From Kryptolebias marmoratus (Eukaryota; Chordata; Actinopteri; Cyprinodontiformes; Rivulidae), in NCBI RefSeq assembly GCF_001649575.2, contig NC_051438.1:11327983-11391982 (forward strand): DNA of 64,000 nt, in the 5' to 3' direction. A model generated the notes under the pieces. The model saw only the letters and a program-made list of their open reading frames with translations. It did not search any database and was not told where the DNA came from. Shown piece by piece: positions 1 to 10,999 of the stretch. The translations under genes were made by a program, and so were the position numbers. Each line of letters starts with the position of its first letter. Position 1 is the stretch's first letter.

Positions 1-269
1 TGGCAGTCTTGAATTGGATCGACTCCAAAAACGAGTCAGCTGTAGATGGCCGTCCAGTGGTTACTTACTAAGAATTTAATTCAAATTCAAGATATTTTGC
101 TAACAGACAAACAGGCTTTGTCGTCGAGGATGATGCCCAGCAACCACCACGTGAAAGAAAAAGCTGAACTATCCCTTTAGGGGTTGGACTCTGGTTAGTA
201 GAGGAAATGTGGAGCCGCGTGACAAGGTTTTATGTGTTCAGGTTTGATGGTTTGTGTAGCAAAAACAAT

Positions 270-323
270 TAGTGTGTGTGTGTGTGTTTGGGTGTGTGTG
301 TGTGTGTGTGTCGGGGGGGGGGG
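270..323 (+). repeat. (GT)n microsatellite with G run
   Basis: Two GT tracts separated by ttgg are followed by an 11-base run of G at 313-323. Further GT/CA tracts lie at 598-622, 12898-12950, 13336-13359, 39740-39782, 42950-42964 and 48440-48465. Confidence 0.85.
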
Positions 324-667
324 AGTATAAACAAGGTTAAAAATCACATTACACAAAAACAAAAAGGGCCCTGCAGCTCTGTCCGCTTGGATCTTTTAAA
401 TCATACACAAATCTCTAATTAGAGGACTTCAAAAGAGCTGCTTATATCTGAGGGAGTTTAATTAAGCCGTATGAAAAGTGCTGAGAAGGGTTCTTGGAAG
501 GAGTCCTTTCGGTTACGTAGCAGGGGCTGTGTATCACTCGTATCCCACTATTTACATCTTCAGTGCTCTGATGTGGAAGAACCACCAAGGCAAAATGTGT
601 CTGTGTGTGTGTGTGTGTGTGTGGGCGTGTGTTTGTTTGTCTGTCTGTAAAACAACTTATTTTATGT

Positions 668-955
668 AACGTAATCATTAGGTGTACATCTGCAACTGAC
701 TGCCTTTTTGACTCAAATCGACACTGGCCCACACAAAAATGTCTCCGCATCAGTGCACTTCACACATATTCAGCTAAGATTTAGTGTGGTAGTAGCTGAG
801 GGTTAATGATAACACAAACTTCAAGCAATAACGAATCACACAGGATATTGAAATATCGCATCAGATTGCACATCATGTTATTTTCTCTTATTTTCTTTGT
901 CTAAAGGGCTGTGGCGGGCGATGTGCATTCATTCAAGGCATGGCTAGAGCTTTAA
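668..955 (-). repeat. Dispersed 300-bp-unit repeat, reverse copy
   Basis: It has the same order of landmarks as the family seen throughout the window, here reversed: the 'acatctgcaactgactg' part, 'gtagtagctgaggg', and the terminal palindrome-like gcattcattcaaggcatggc at 928-947. See the family finding. Confidence 0.65.
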
Positions 956-1594
956 TTTAGTGTTTTTGCTGGGGTTTTTTTTTGGTTTTTATTTGTTTTT
1001 TTTTCCCATTCATTAACTCGGAGACGTTAATATAGCAGCTAAAAGGAAGAAACGGGAGCCACTGCGTGGACATTAGTGTCCATTATGGCTGTAATTGGTT
1101 GTTCAGCTGAAATGTCTGTAGAAAGCTGCATTACCTAATTATTCTCGGAGCACACGGAGCTCGCCTCCTGAACCTTTATCTCCCCACTGGGGTTCTCTGC
1201 TGGTCTGGAGTAAATCAACTGGTGCATGCTAATTTGTGTGTCTTAATCCCTGCAGCAAGAGGAGAAATGTGTGTGTGTGTAGGTGGGTGGGTGGCGGAGT
1301 CAACTGGACCGTGCAGATGAGCTGGATTCTGCTGCTGCCAAGAAAATCCTTCCCGGGATCACGTTAGTGTAGCCGATGGATTTAGATGCCATCACCTGGT
1401 GTGCACAAGCACGCGCTTTGGACGGTGACAATTCCTTAAAAACGGGGATGAGTTTAGATAAGGTTTTACAGATGTTCTGAGAGCTCAGCACACTGTGATA
1501 ATGGAACAGTGACTGCTGCCAACACTGTGACAGAATGTCCTTAAGCATTATTTATGATAAATAGTCCCATAAGGAAATGAAACAAGTAAGGATG

Positions 1595-2215
1595 CCTATT
1601 GTCTGAAACTTACACATCAAAATTTTAAACAAAGATCTTGCAAAATCTGTCACAGTTTGAAGTATGTGTTACTGATGACTGTTAACTACTAACATGCTTA
1701 CTTTTCGCTCAGGAGATGTAAAATTAACTGAGTTAGAGACATTTTTGTGTTTGCTAAGTTTGATTGTCTGTGGTGACCATGAGGTTGATGCCAAAAAGTA
1801 ATCAGTCGCAGACGTGCATCCAGTGATTATTTTCTGAAAGTTTCAATAAAACCAATCTGGTGGTTCATGAGATATTTTGCTAACAGACAAAGTTGACTCC
1901 CATAAGCTAATGCCAACATTTTAAGCAAAGATCTCGTGCGATGTATTAGCGCTCAGAGTACGTGTTGAGGATAACTCTCGGCTACCGGCACACCGAATTT
2001 TAGCTCGACATCTGTAAAATCCATCGAGTGAGAGACATTTTTGTGTTTGCTAACATGATTAGCTGTGGCGGCCATATTGAATCAAGTTGACTCCAAACGT
2101 TAATCAGTCGTAGATGTGCATCCGTTGGTAACTTTCTGAGCGTTTCAATAAAATCCATCCTCTGGTTCATGAGATATTTTGCTAACAGACAAACAAATGC
2201 ACACATACTCATGGT
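1595..2215 (+). repeat. Dispersed repeat with two tandem units
   Basis: Two successive units, each ending in gagatattttgctaacagac (1870-1889 and 2171-2190), lie 301 bases apart. Both contain the 'ctcagagtatgtgttgag' and 'tgattagctgtggcggccat' parts of the family. Bases 1-125 of the window hold another forward fragment ending the same way. Confidence 0.75.
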
Positions 2216-2874
2216 CACCTGCCTTCCATGGTGTAGGGTGGTAATAATGATTGATGAGCATGAGTTGTGATAACTGTAGGATGTTGCTAGTTTTGTACGT
2301 TTATTAGGATTGATCAAGCAATCACGGCACTGTTGGCAAAGTGTCTCTTGAAATTGGGAACAAGTGGTGAAGAATCAGAGAGAACAGACTGATTTGTTTA
2401 TAATCGTTAACCGCTGTAAGTAGCCGGCGCTCAGAATGGATAAACAGGAAAACGGTTCATTTGCTGGCAGCTGCGCTCAAAAATAAAAATCCGATAAGCA
2501 TCAATAATTCCAGGGTTGTGCTTTCCAGGAACGCTGTGGCCGTCACAACCGAAGATGATTGGAGGAGGAAATTCCTCCCTCTCTCCTCTTTGAGATTGAA
2601 TGAAATGGCGCCCAGGTCCAGATGGTAACCTCTCCTGACGTTTCCCTCATCTGAATTTCAAGCAGAACTGCCGAAGGGACACGAGCTGCTCTAAGGGGGG
2701 GAAGGAGGGCGGTTCTGCGAGGAAGAGAACGTGGGACAGATTTAACGCAGATGGTTAGTTCTCTGCAGATAGCAAACGCAACAAACTCATTCAGCTTTTT
2801 GTTGCGCAAAGACGAAGGTGAAGGCGGGAGCAATAATGTTTTTTCTGCCCATGTCTGATAATGGATGACCACCT

Positions 2875-3975
2875 AGAACTCATTAACTTTTGGAGTCAGT
2901 CACATTCAAGATGGCTGCCACAGCTGAAGGGTCTTGGCAAACACCAAAATGGCTGCGCATCAGCCAGTTTAACAGATATTGGTGTGAAATTTGGTGTGAT
3001 AGTAGCTGAGAGTCATCCCCAACCTATATGCTAAACACTAACTGATTAAGCAAGATCTGCCTTTAAAACTTTACTATTAACTATTGGAGTCGACACTGTC
3101 TGTTAGCAAAATATCTCATGAACTACTGGATGGATTTTAATGAAACTTTCAGAAAACATTTATTGTGAGTACATCTACTAATGATTCAATTTTGAACTCA
3201 ACCGATTTAAAAATGGGCACTGCAGCCAACTGACTTTATGTAACACATAAATGGTTATAAATCAGTTAGTTTTACAGCTGTTGAGCTAAAATTTGGTGTG
3301 GTTGTAGCTGAGAGTCATCCCCAACACATACTCCTAATGCTATATATTGCACACAATCTTTGCTTAAAACTGTTTTAACAATTGGCATCAACCCCGTTTG
3401 TCCGTTAGCAAAATTTCTCATGAACCACTTGACCGATTTTAACAAAACTCGCAGAAAGTAATCATTGGATGTACATCTACGACTGATTGGGTTTTGGAGT
3501 CACCCCAATTCAATATGGCTGCCACAGCTAATCAACATTAGCCAACACAAACTGGCTTTAACTCAATTTTGCGGGACATCTTTGCTTAAAATATTGACAT
3601 TACCTCTTCCAGTCAACACTGTCTGTCTTTTAGCAAATTATCTCTTGAACGTTTGGGCAGATTTTTAATGAAACTTCCAGAAAGTAATCAGTGGTTGTAC
3701 GTCTACATCTGATTGACATTTAGAGTGAAATCAAGATGCTACAGCTATCATACCTTTACCAACACAAACGTGGCTATAACACACTCATAATTACAGATAA
3801 TGTCGTAAAGTTTATGTGGTAGGAGTTGAGGGTCATCCTCAACTAAAAAAAAAAAAAAAAAACTAACATTAACATCTCAGGAGATGGTGCTGTGGCGGCC
3901 ATCTTAAATTAAAATTCTGCCAATAAAGGTGGCGGGCGATATGATGTCGTTCGAGGAATGCTAGGCCTTTTATTA
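2875..3975 (-). repeat. Dispersed repeat array in reverse orientation, about three to four units
   Basis: The reverse of the gctaacagac landmark is found near 3105, 3405 and 3625, giving units of roughly 300, 300 and 220 bp. The array ends at 3924-3971 with the GGCGGGCGATAT part and the palindromic end ttcgaggaatgctaggcctt. A poly(A) run lies at 3844-3861. Confidence 0.75.
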
Positions 3976-4794
3976 TAAAGTGTTGTAGTAAAGTTGAGGT
4001 GAAGTTAACGGAACTTGAACAACTTCAACATAAAATAAAATAAAAATAAAAATAAAAAAAGGCTTATTGTTGCACATCAACACTTGGTTGCACAAAACCT
4101 GACACAGTTGACCGGTTCTGTCCTTCTCCACATGTCGTTACCAAGGTTATGACTGACTTGATGACAGTAGACATCCCATGAGATCTACCAGGCCATTTGA
4201 TGGATTCACACTTCAGTTGCTCGATAAAAACAGATCAGGGCTCTCGGAGCGCGGCGGCGAGGGACAGAGTGTTTCACTTGACTGGCCAAAGGAGAAGTGA
4301 CTGATGAACAGAGGCGACGGAAAAGTGAAGCTGATGGAGTGATAGAGACGGAGAGTCGGAGGGAAGATGGCTGCTCCTTTGCTGCACAGAGTCCAGACGT
4401 GCACTTGGTGAGTCAAGAGAGATTTGAGCAAAACAAGAATTGGTTTCTGTTTTGGTTCTCGTTAAGAAAGAAAATGAACAATTTTGTTCATCTTTGAATG
4501 GGACGTTCAGTATAGGCTGCTGCTAATGGTTGATTTGGGACAAAGAAGGAGGAAAAACAAACATCTGAAGGAGGATAAATCTGTTAACCAACATGTTCAA
4601 GAATATTCAATACTGATCTTTTTGAACTTTTTCACCCATTCATATATGAAAATGTCAGCTCGTTCAGGAGATGGGTGCTATGCCCGTTGGTTTTTGTCAC
4701 TTTTACACGTTTTAAAATGTTTAACGATATTTACAAACAAAAATATAGTGATATCTATTCAAAAAAATTGTTCTTTTTGAAATCTACTTCAGCG

Positions 4795-5110
4795 TACTGG
4801 CTCTGTGTTTGGCTTCTTACGCTACTTTGAGGTTTCAGCTGTTGTTCTGCTACTTCTAGCTTTTGGCTAACCTTTTGCTACTTTTAGATTTTAGCCAGCA
4901 TTTAGATACTTTAGCTTCTGGGTGGCCTTTTGATACACCTTTTGAAACCATTGCTTCTAACAGTTAGGCTTTGTTACTTTTAGCTTTGAGATAGCCTTTC
5001 GCTTCTTTTCTTTTGTTTGGTACTTTTAGTTTTTACCTAGTGTTCTGCTTTAGCTTAACCAGCTCAGTTTCAGCTTTTTCAGCCAACTTTAGCTGCCATT
5101 CAGCCCTCAG
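4795..5110 (+). repeat. Degenerate minisatellite, 'gctacttttagctttt' units
   Basis: Many imperfect copies of a unit of about 20-30 bases, built on CTACTTTTAGCTTTTAGC, lie in a row. The reverse complement of this unit forms the array at 11600-11930. Confidence 0.6.
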
Positions 5111-5899
5111 CATCCACGCTGCATTTTCACAGAAAATTTCAGTCTCTCTAGGTAAATACTTGTTTGGCAACTAACATTTTATTCGTGCAAAAACAAAGTT
5201 CAGCTCTTTCTTTTTTTCCTAAAAATGCAGTTTTAATTCGTCATAGGTCAGACTATATTTCTACCAATTAATGAATTGCTACACAGCAGTGTGGAGAAGA
5301 TAAATAAATCAGGTTGAGTCCAAGTACAGCGCCGACAGTGAAGACGATGAGAGGAACAAGGGGAGGAATTGCAGCAGGAAGCAGACAAGTGGAAACTAAT
5401 CTGCTGGTAATGACAAAGATTCCTCACCATGACTAATTTTTCCTGAAGCGCTGCTTCTCCAGTCAAGATGCCATTGCACTTTTTTTTTTTTTTTTTCAGT
5501 GTCACCCATGGAAATACTTCAGCATCCTATTTATTTTTTTNATATATATTTTTTTTTTTTTTCCCCTAGATTTCTAGTTCAGGGACTTGACAGGGCGGAC
5601 AGACTGCAGACTCTATCTGCCTTTTAGAGTCCCAGGTGGTTGGCTTGTGTGACGGCTGAGGGAAAACCGTAAAGTCCCACAGCTGTGCCTGAGAGAGGTA
5701 ACCCTGGGCTTTCTGATATGATAGGAAGACTTCCAGCCCTGGCGGGTCCACCCCGCCCATGAAAATGAGCTCTCAGTTGTCTCTGCTGCTGTCAGCTTTA
5801 ACAGCTGCCCCCAGCTGACCTCGGGCAGGGCAGGTAGGCTCTCTGGGGTCAGAAGAGGGAAACATTTGTTTTTTCCTGCCCCACGGGCAAACGCTCAGT

Positions 5900-5955
5900 C
5901 AGTTAAAGGCCTAGCGTTCGTTGAAGGAATGCATATCGCCTGCCGCCTTTCATGC
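5900..5955 (+). repeat. Isolated terminal part of the dispersed repeat
   Basis: Only the end survives: ttaaaggcctagcgttcg, the palindrome partner gaaggaatgcatatcgcc and tgccgcctttcatgc. A second fragment of the family, without this end, lies at 6425-6690. Confidence 0.65.
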
Positions 5956-5964
5956 TAGAGTTTT

Positions 5965-6350
5965 AGTGAAGTGAAGTGTAATTTATTTATATAACACTCT
6001 TCAGCAGCAAGGGGATCCAAAGTGCTTTACAACACAGAAACAACAACAGAATCAAATAAACAAGAATCAGGTACATACATAATCAAATACAGAGGTACAA
6101 AGAAACATCATAATCAAATACAGATCAATCATGTATAATCTAAATGAAATCATGACACTAAACATATCTAAACATGAGCTAAAACAGTCAAAATAGTAGC
6201 TAAAATACTCTAAATAAAATTGTAAAGTTAAAGCTGAACTAAACAACAATCAGGCTAAGATATGAGCTAAGATAAAGTAAACTAAAATAAACTAAATGTA
6301 CAGGAAGGCTAAATAAGCTAAAACATGACAATACTAAACTAACGGTACAA
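5965..6350 (+). repeat. Interspersed fish repeat with the 'agcagcaagg...caaagtgctttac' core
   Basis: The core gtgtaatttatttatataac, then cagcagcaaggggatccaaa and gtgctttac, recurs at the end of the window (63855-64000). An AT-rich tail of degenerate 'ctaaa' units follows to about 6350. It has no coding content. Confidence 0.65.
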
Positions 6351-7451
6351 AAAACTTTCTAATAGTACCAGAAGGCCCGCTGAACAGCCAACATTAGAAT
6401 TACTAACTAAGGGAAAAGTAAAATCATCTTATGTTGAGAAGCTGTAGTCGTTTTGGTTGAAAATAATTTTATGTGCAATTGCATGCGACGTCATGAGACA
6501 TTACGCTCAGAGTATGTGTTGAGAATGACTTACACCTACTACCACAGTAATATCTGTAAACCTCAGTTGTAGCCATGTTAGTGGGTTTTTGTAACTGTTT
6601 ACTCCAAAGATTAACCAGTTATAGGTGTACATCCAGTGAGTACTTTCTGAAAGGTTTGTTAAATTTGTCCATTCATGACATATTCTGAGAAGAGACGAGA
6701 ACACAGAAATACGGGCGAAGACGAGATCAACCGCCTTCTGGCAGCGGGGGATAATTAATCTTGTAGAAGATGAAGTTTGCGTTATTAAAGCACGGCCATA
6801 TAATTTGCCTATTGCCAAAGATGATCTCTGATAAAAGAAGGATCAATGCCAGTTTGATGATCACAGGACGGGAGGCAGATGTGTAATTGTCTGTGGTTAG
6901 AGATAAATGGTGATGTCATGCAAATTTACTCTTCAGATCAGATAGCTAAGGATACTTTAAGTACCAACAGATCAACCTGTCAGTTTGCCTTTTTAAAGAA
7001 AATAACCTCATGTCAGTGTCTATAATAATAAAAAAAAAACACTCCATCAACAAAAACGTTACTCAAGGAAGTCAAGACATTCCCCTACTTTGATGCCTAA
7101 ATAAACTTGCAGTCATTCAAGAGGCAACTAGCCAAAGAAAAAGCAAAAAGATGCTAAAATTGAGATAGTAAGCAGCTTATTTTCAATTGGATTATTCTTT
7201 TTTTTTCTTCCCTCTCATCTACACTAAAATTTAAATCCCTCCAAATCCTTGTAGAAAACAACGGCATGCTCTTTTGAAATCTTCACCGTATTTCCAGAGT
7301 TGTTCTCACCATCAGAATGGACCAATCCTGATAAATTTAGCCGGTTACCTTTCATTGGATACATTGTTAGTAGTCTACACATTTCACTGAACACGCAATG
7401 ATTTGAGCAGTTTTAAAGTTTTATTCCTGATTGACCCCCCCACACACAGAG

Positions 7452-8610
7452 GGTTGCAAAAATATTTAACCCACCTTAGTTGTCTCTGTTTTTGTTGCCT
7501 TACAATCTGGAATTTTAATGGATTTTTCAGTCTGATTATAAGGAACGGACTGACTGAAAGTACTACCGATTGATGAAATTAAGGAAACGACAGCACGAAG
7601 ACAAAGACCAAAGAACTCTTTGTGCAGGTCGGAAAGAAAATTCTGGAGAAGTGCAGATTAGAGCAGGAGTACTGAAGAACATCAGAGACCCTGAACATCC
7701 CACGGAGTGCGATTAAATCCGTTACTAGAAAACAGGAAGATTATGCCACAGACCTGCCAAGAGAGGACTGACTGACGCTCTGGGGCATTAATCAGAGAAG
7801 TGACCAAGAGGCCAAAAATAACCCTGATGGAACTGGGCAGCTCTGCAGAGATGGGAGGATCTGTCTATAGGACCACTACAAGCTGCACAGAGCTGGGCTT
7901 TATGGAAGATTAGCCAGAAAAAAAGCCCTTTCTCGAAGAAAAAAATATATGACAGACTGTTTGATATTAGCCAAAAGGCATTTTGGACACTCCCCAAACA
8001 TGAGAAAAAAGGTTCTGTGGTCAGATCAGACTAAAATTTTTCCTTTTTTGCCATCAGGAACAACACCATGTCATGGGACAAACCTAAGATTTCATTATGC
8101 TGAGAACACCAACTCCACAGTGAAGCATGGTAGTGGCAGCATCATCCTCTGGTGATGTCTCCTATCAGCAGGGACTGGGAAACAGGTCATAAATAAAGGA
8201 AAGATGGATGAAGCAAAACACAGAAGAATTTTTCAGAGGAACTTGTTGGGCTCTTCCAGAGATTTGAGACTGGAATGGAAGTTCATCTTCCAGCAGGACA
8301 ATGACCCTGAACACACCACTGAAGCAACACTCCACTGGTTTAAGGACAAATCGGGAAATGTCCTAGATTGGTCCAGTCAAAGCCCAGACCTCAGTCCAAC
8401 TAAGAAACTTTGGTGTGATGTAAAGCTGGCTGTACAAAAGCATCGTCAATCCAACTTGGACCTGCAACAGTTTTGTCATGACAGACGAGCAAATCAATTT
8501 TTGTTTTATGTCTTATTTTTTGTTTCACAATAAAATCTACGTTTAAATTCTGAGTTATAAGGCTACAGAACCAAGAAGAAACCAAGGGTGAAGAATAAGA
8601 CCTTTACAAC
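7452..8610 (+). mobile_element. Degenerate Tc1/mariner-type transposon
   Basis: About 1.16 kb, the usual Tc1 size. It has imperfect terminal inverted repeats: gttgcaaaaatattta at the left and its diverged complement at 8588-8610. Transposase remnants are read on the plus strand: a helix-turn-helix and linker region (7560-7900), and the catalytic region with QQDNDPEHT and NVLDWSSQSPDLSP (8280-8415). The frame is broken by stops and shifts, so it is inactive. Confidence 0.85.
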
Positions 8611-9867
8611 TTAATGTAGGTAACTTCTGACATTTGGAACAGTTCAATTGTTCTGTTTCAAGAAGAAAATGTCTCCTAAAGCAGAACAATTCTTCTACTA
8701 ACATGTCTAAAGTAAGAAAACACAACACAGGTAAACCATGTGTATATTTAGGAAGAAAATGACACGTACTGTTAAGGATGTCTGAGCTAGAGGTTTTAAT
8801 CCTGTGAGGGTTTACTTTTAATCACTGATGCACCCGAGTTGTGACTACTGGTCCTTAAAGTTGTTTTCTGCTCCCAGTCCCAAACAGAATGTTGTGCCAT
8901 GCTCTATGAGTGTTTCTTTTTTAAGCTTATTAATTATTCTTTTGTGGATAGACAATTCTTCAGAGACTAAAGAGATGCCATCAAGTAAAAAAAAACAAGG
9001 CTGAAACAAACTTTAGCAATGAGACAAACATAGAAATTGCGTAAACATTTAAGGAGTAACTTCACCTAGCCTTGAGTTCAACAAGTAAAAGGATGAGAAA
9101 TATTTAGTGGAATTTAGTTATGGACATAATATTCACACATGGGGGAAACTACCATAAAGTGTCCAAACAGTACAACTGCAGGCGCACGCTAAAAGCCTTT
9201 TGTGTTCATATCTGATGAGAGACAACGGAAAACACTTTAGCTGTTTCACAAGTAGACACAACAGTTATGGAGAGACAAGGCAGCTGGCTCATGGGACGAA
9301 GCATCTTCCCCATAATAATTCCTACACGTTCTTCCTGCAGATGGTAGCCGTCACAGTCATTTAGGAGAGATTTATCCCTGTCCATTTCATGGGAAGTCCC
9401 GTGACATATCTATTTGTCACATTACAGTGAATCACTGTGCAGGGAAGAATGTTTCTCTTTAATGGTGCATCAGTGGAGGAACTTTACTTGAAACATGACA
9501 TCATCAAAATATGTTTGTGTTGAAATGGTGCTTCCACTGGCATTACTGTGTGAGGCTCCAAATTTGGTACTGAAAAAAAGTTTCTATTGATATTTATAAG
9601 GTATATAGTTATTACTTAATGCATTTAGGTCTAATGTACTGTTGCTTGTAGTTTGCCTCTTCACAATGCTGTAATCTTGCTGCAAAAATGAAGGCATACA
9701 ATTTGTACACGTGAAAATATATACACAAGATTGTAGATTTGAAGCAGGGCATTTTTATACATTTTTGTCTTTAATATATACATATAAATGTCCCAAAGAT
9801 TTATAATATGTTTAGTTTGGTTTTGCTGCTTTTTATTAGATGTCTTGCATATTGGTACAATAGACTG

Positions 9868-10230
9868 TAACCAACCAACCAACCAGATGAAAAAGAAAGC
9901 TGGTATCTAACAAGCCTACTAACTCACCAACAATCCGATCACCTAACCAGCCAACTAAATACCCAGACAACCAACCAATCAAACAGCCAACAAACTAAAC
10001 AACTAATCAACCAACCAACTAAGTAACCAACCAACCTAGATAATCAACTAGCCAGCCAGCCAGCCAACTACCTAACCAACTAGCTAAAAACAAATCTAGA
10101 CAACCAAACAACCAGCCAACCAATAAACCATCTAAACAAACAAACACCCATTCAAACAGCCAACAAATTGGCCAACTAACCAGCTAACAATCCAACTATT
10201 TATCAAAACAATCAAGACAACCAACCATTA
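9868..10230 (+). repeat. Degenerate (AACC)n tetranucleotide array
   Basis: About 360 bases consist mainly of 'aacc', 'aact' and 'agcc' tetramers, starting with aaccaaccaaccaacc. Cytosines are almost absent from the other strand, giving strong strand asymmetry. Confidence 0.75.
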
Positions 10231-10384
10231 TGCCATATTGTTTTTTTTTACAAACTAAGTCATTGATGAAGAGTAATACTCCTATTCTCTTTTGTATTGT
10301 GATGTAACTTAATTCTGAGAAAGTATTTAGTATAGTATTAGTATATACAGTAGTATAATATATAGTATGTATTAGTCTAAACCA

Positions 10385-10762
10385 GGGGGTGGCACAGTGG
10401 CATAGTGGTTAGAGCTGTTGCCTCCCAGCAAGAAGGTTGCAGGTTCGCTTCCCGGCCTGAGGCCTCTCTGGGTGGAGCTTGCCTGTTCTCCCTGTGCACA
10501 CGTGGGTCTACTCCGGGTACTCCGGTTTCCTCCCACAGACCAAAAAACATGCATGTTAGGTTAATTGATGACTCTAAAATTGCCCCTAGGTGTGAGTGAC
10601 AGTGTGAATGGTTGTTTGTCTCGTTCGTCTATATGTGGCCCTGCGATGGACTTGTGACCTGTCCAGGGTGTCCCCCGCCTCTCGCACAGTGACTGCTGGG
10701 GATAGGCACCAGCTACCCGCAACCCGGAATGGAGAAGTGGTTAAAGAAAATGGATGGATGGA
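10385..10762 (+). mobile_element. Full-length tRNA-headed SINE with 12-bp target duplication
   Basis: The head has a tRNA A-box-like TGGCATAGTGG and a B-box-like GGTTCGCTTCC. The body continues with a common fish repeat (cctgtccagggtgt), and the 3' end is a (TGGA)n tail. The 12-bp sequence TAGTCTAAACCA flanks it exactly on both sides (10373-10384 and 10763-10774). Confidence 0.88.
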
Positions 10763-10999
10763 TAGTCTAAACCAACAATTCACTGCATACGTATCATACA
10801 GATCATTTGGGCCTCCAGGTTAGTCCATTTTAACATTTGATTGGATGTTTGGACTTTTCTTCACCCACAATCAGTTTTCTCCCACATTGTAAATTTGTGC
10901 TTTGAAAAACAACAAAAAATAAATAAAACTGAATTGATTAGAAAGAAAATGTGTTAGGAAAAGCAAAACTGGCATACATATTGGAAGGATGAAAGATGG

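Noticed and set aside
5560..5880. GC-richer stretch with several short frames, considered as an exon or enhancer
   Set aside because: No coding homology or paired splice sites were seen, and conservation cannot be judged from one sequence.
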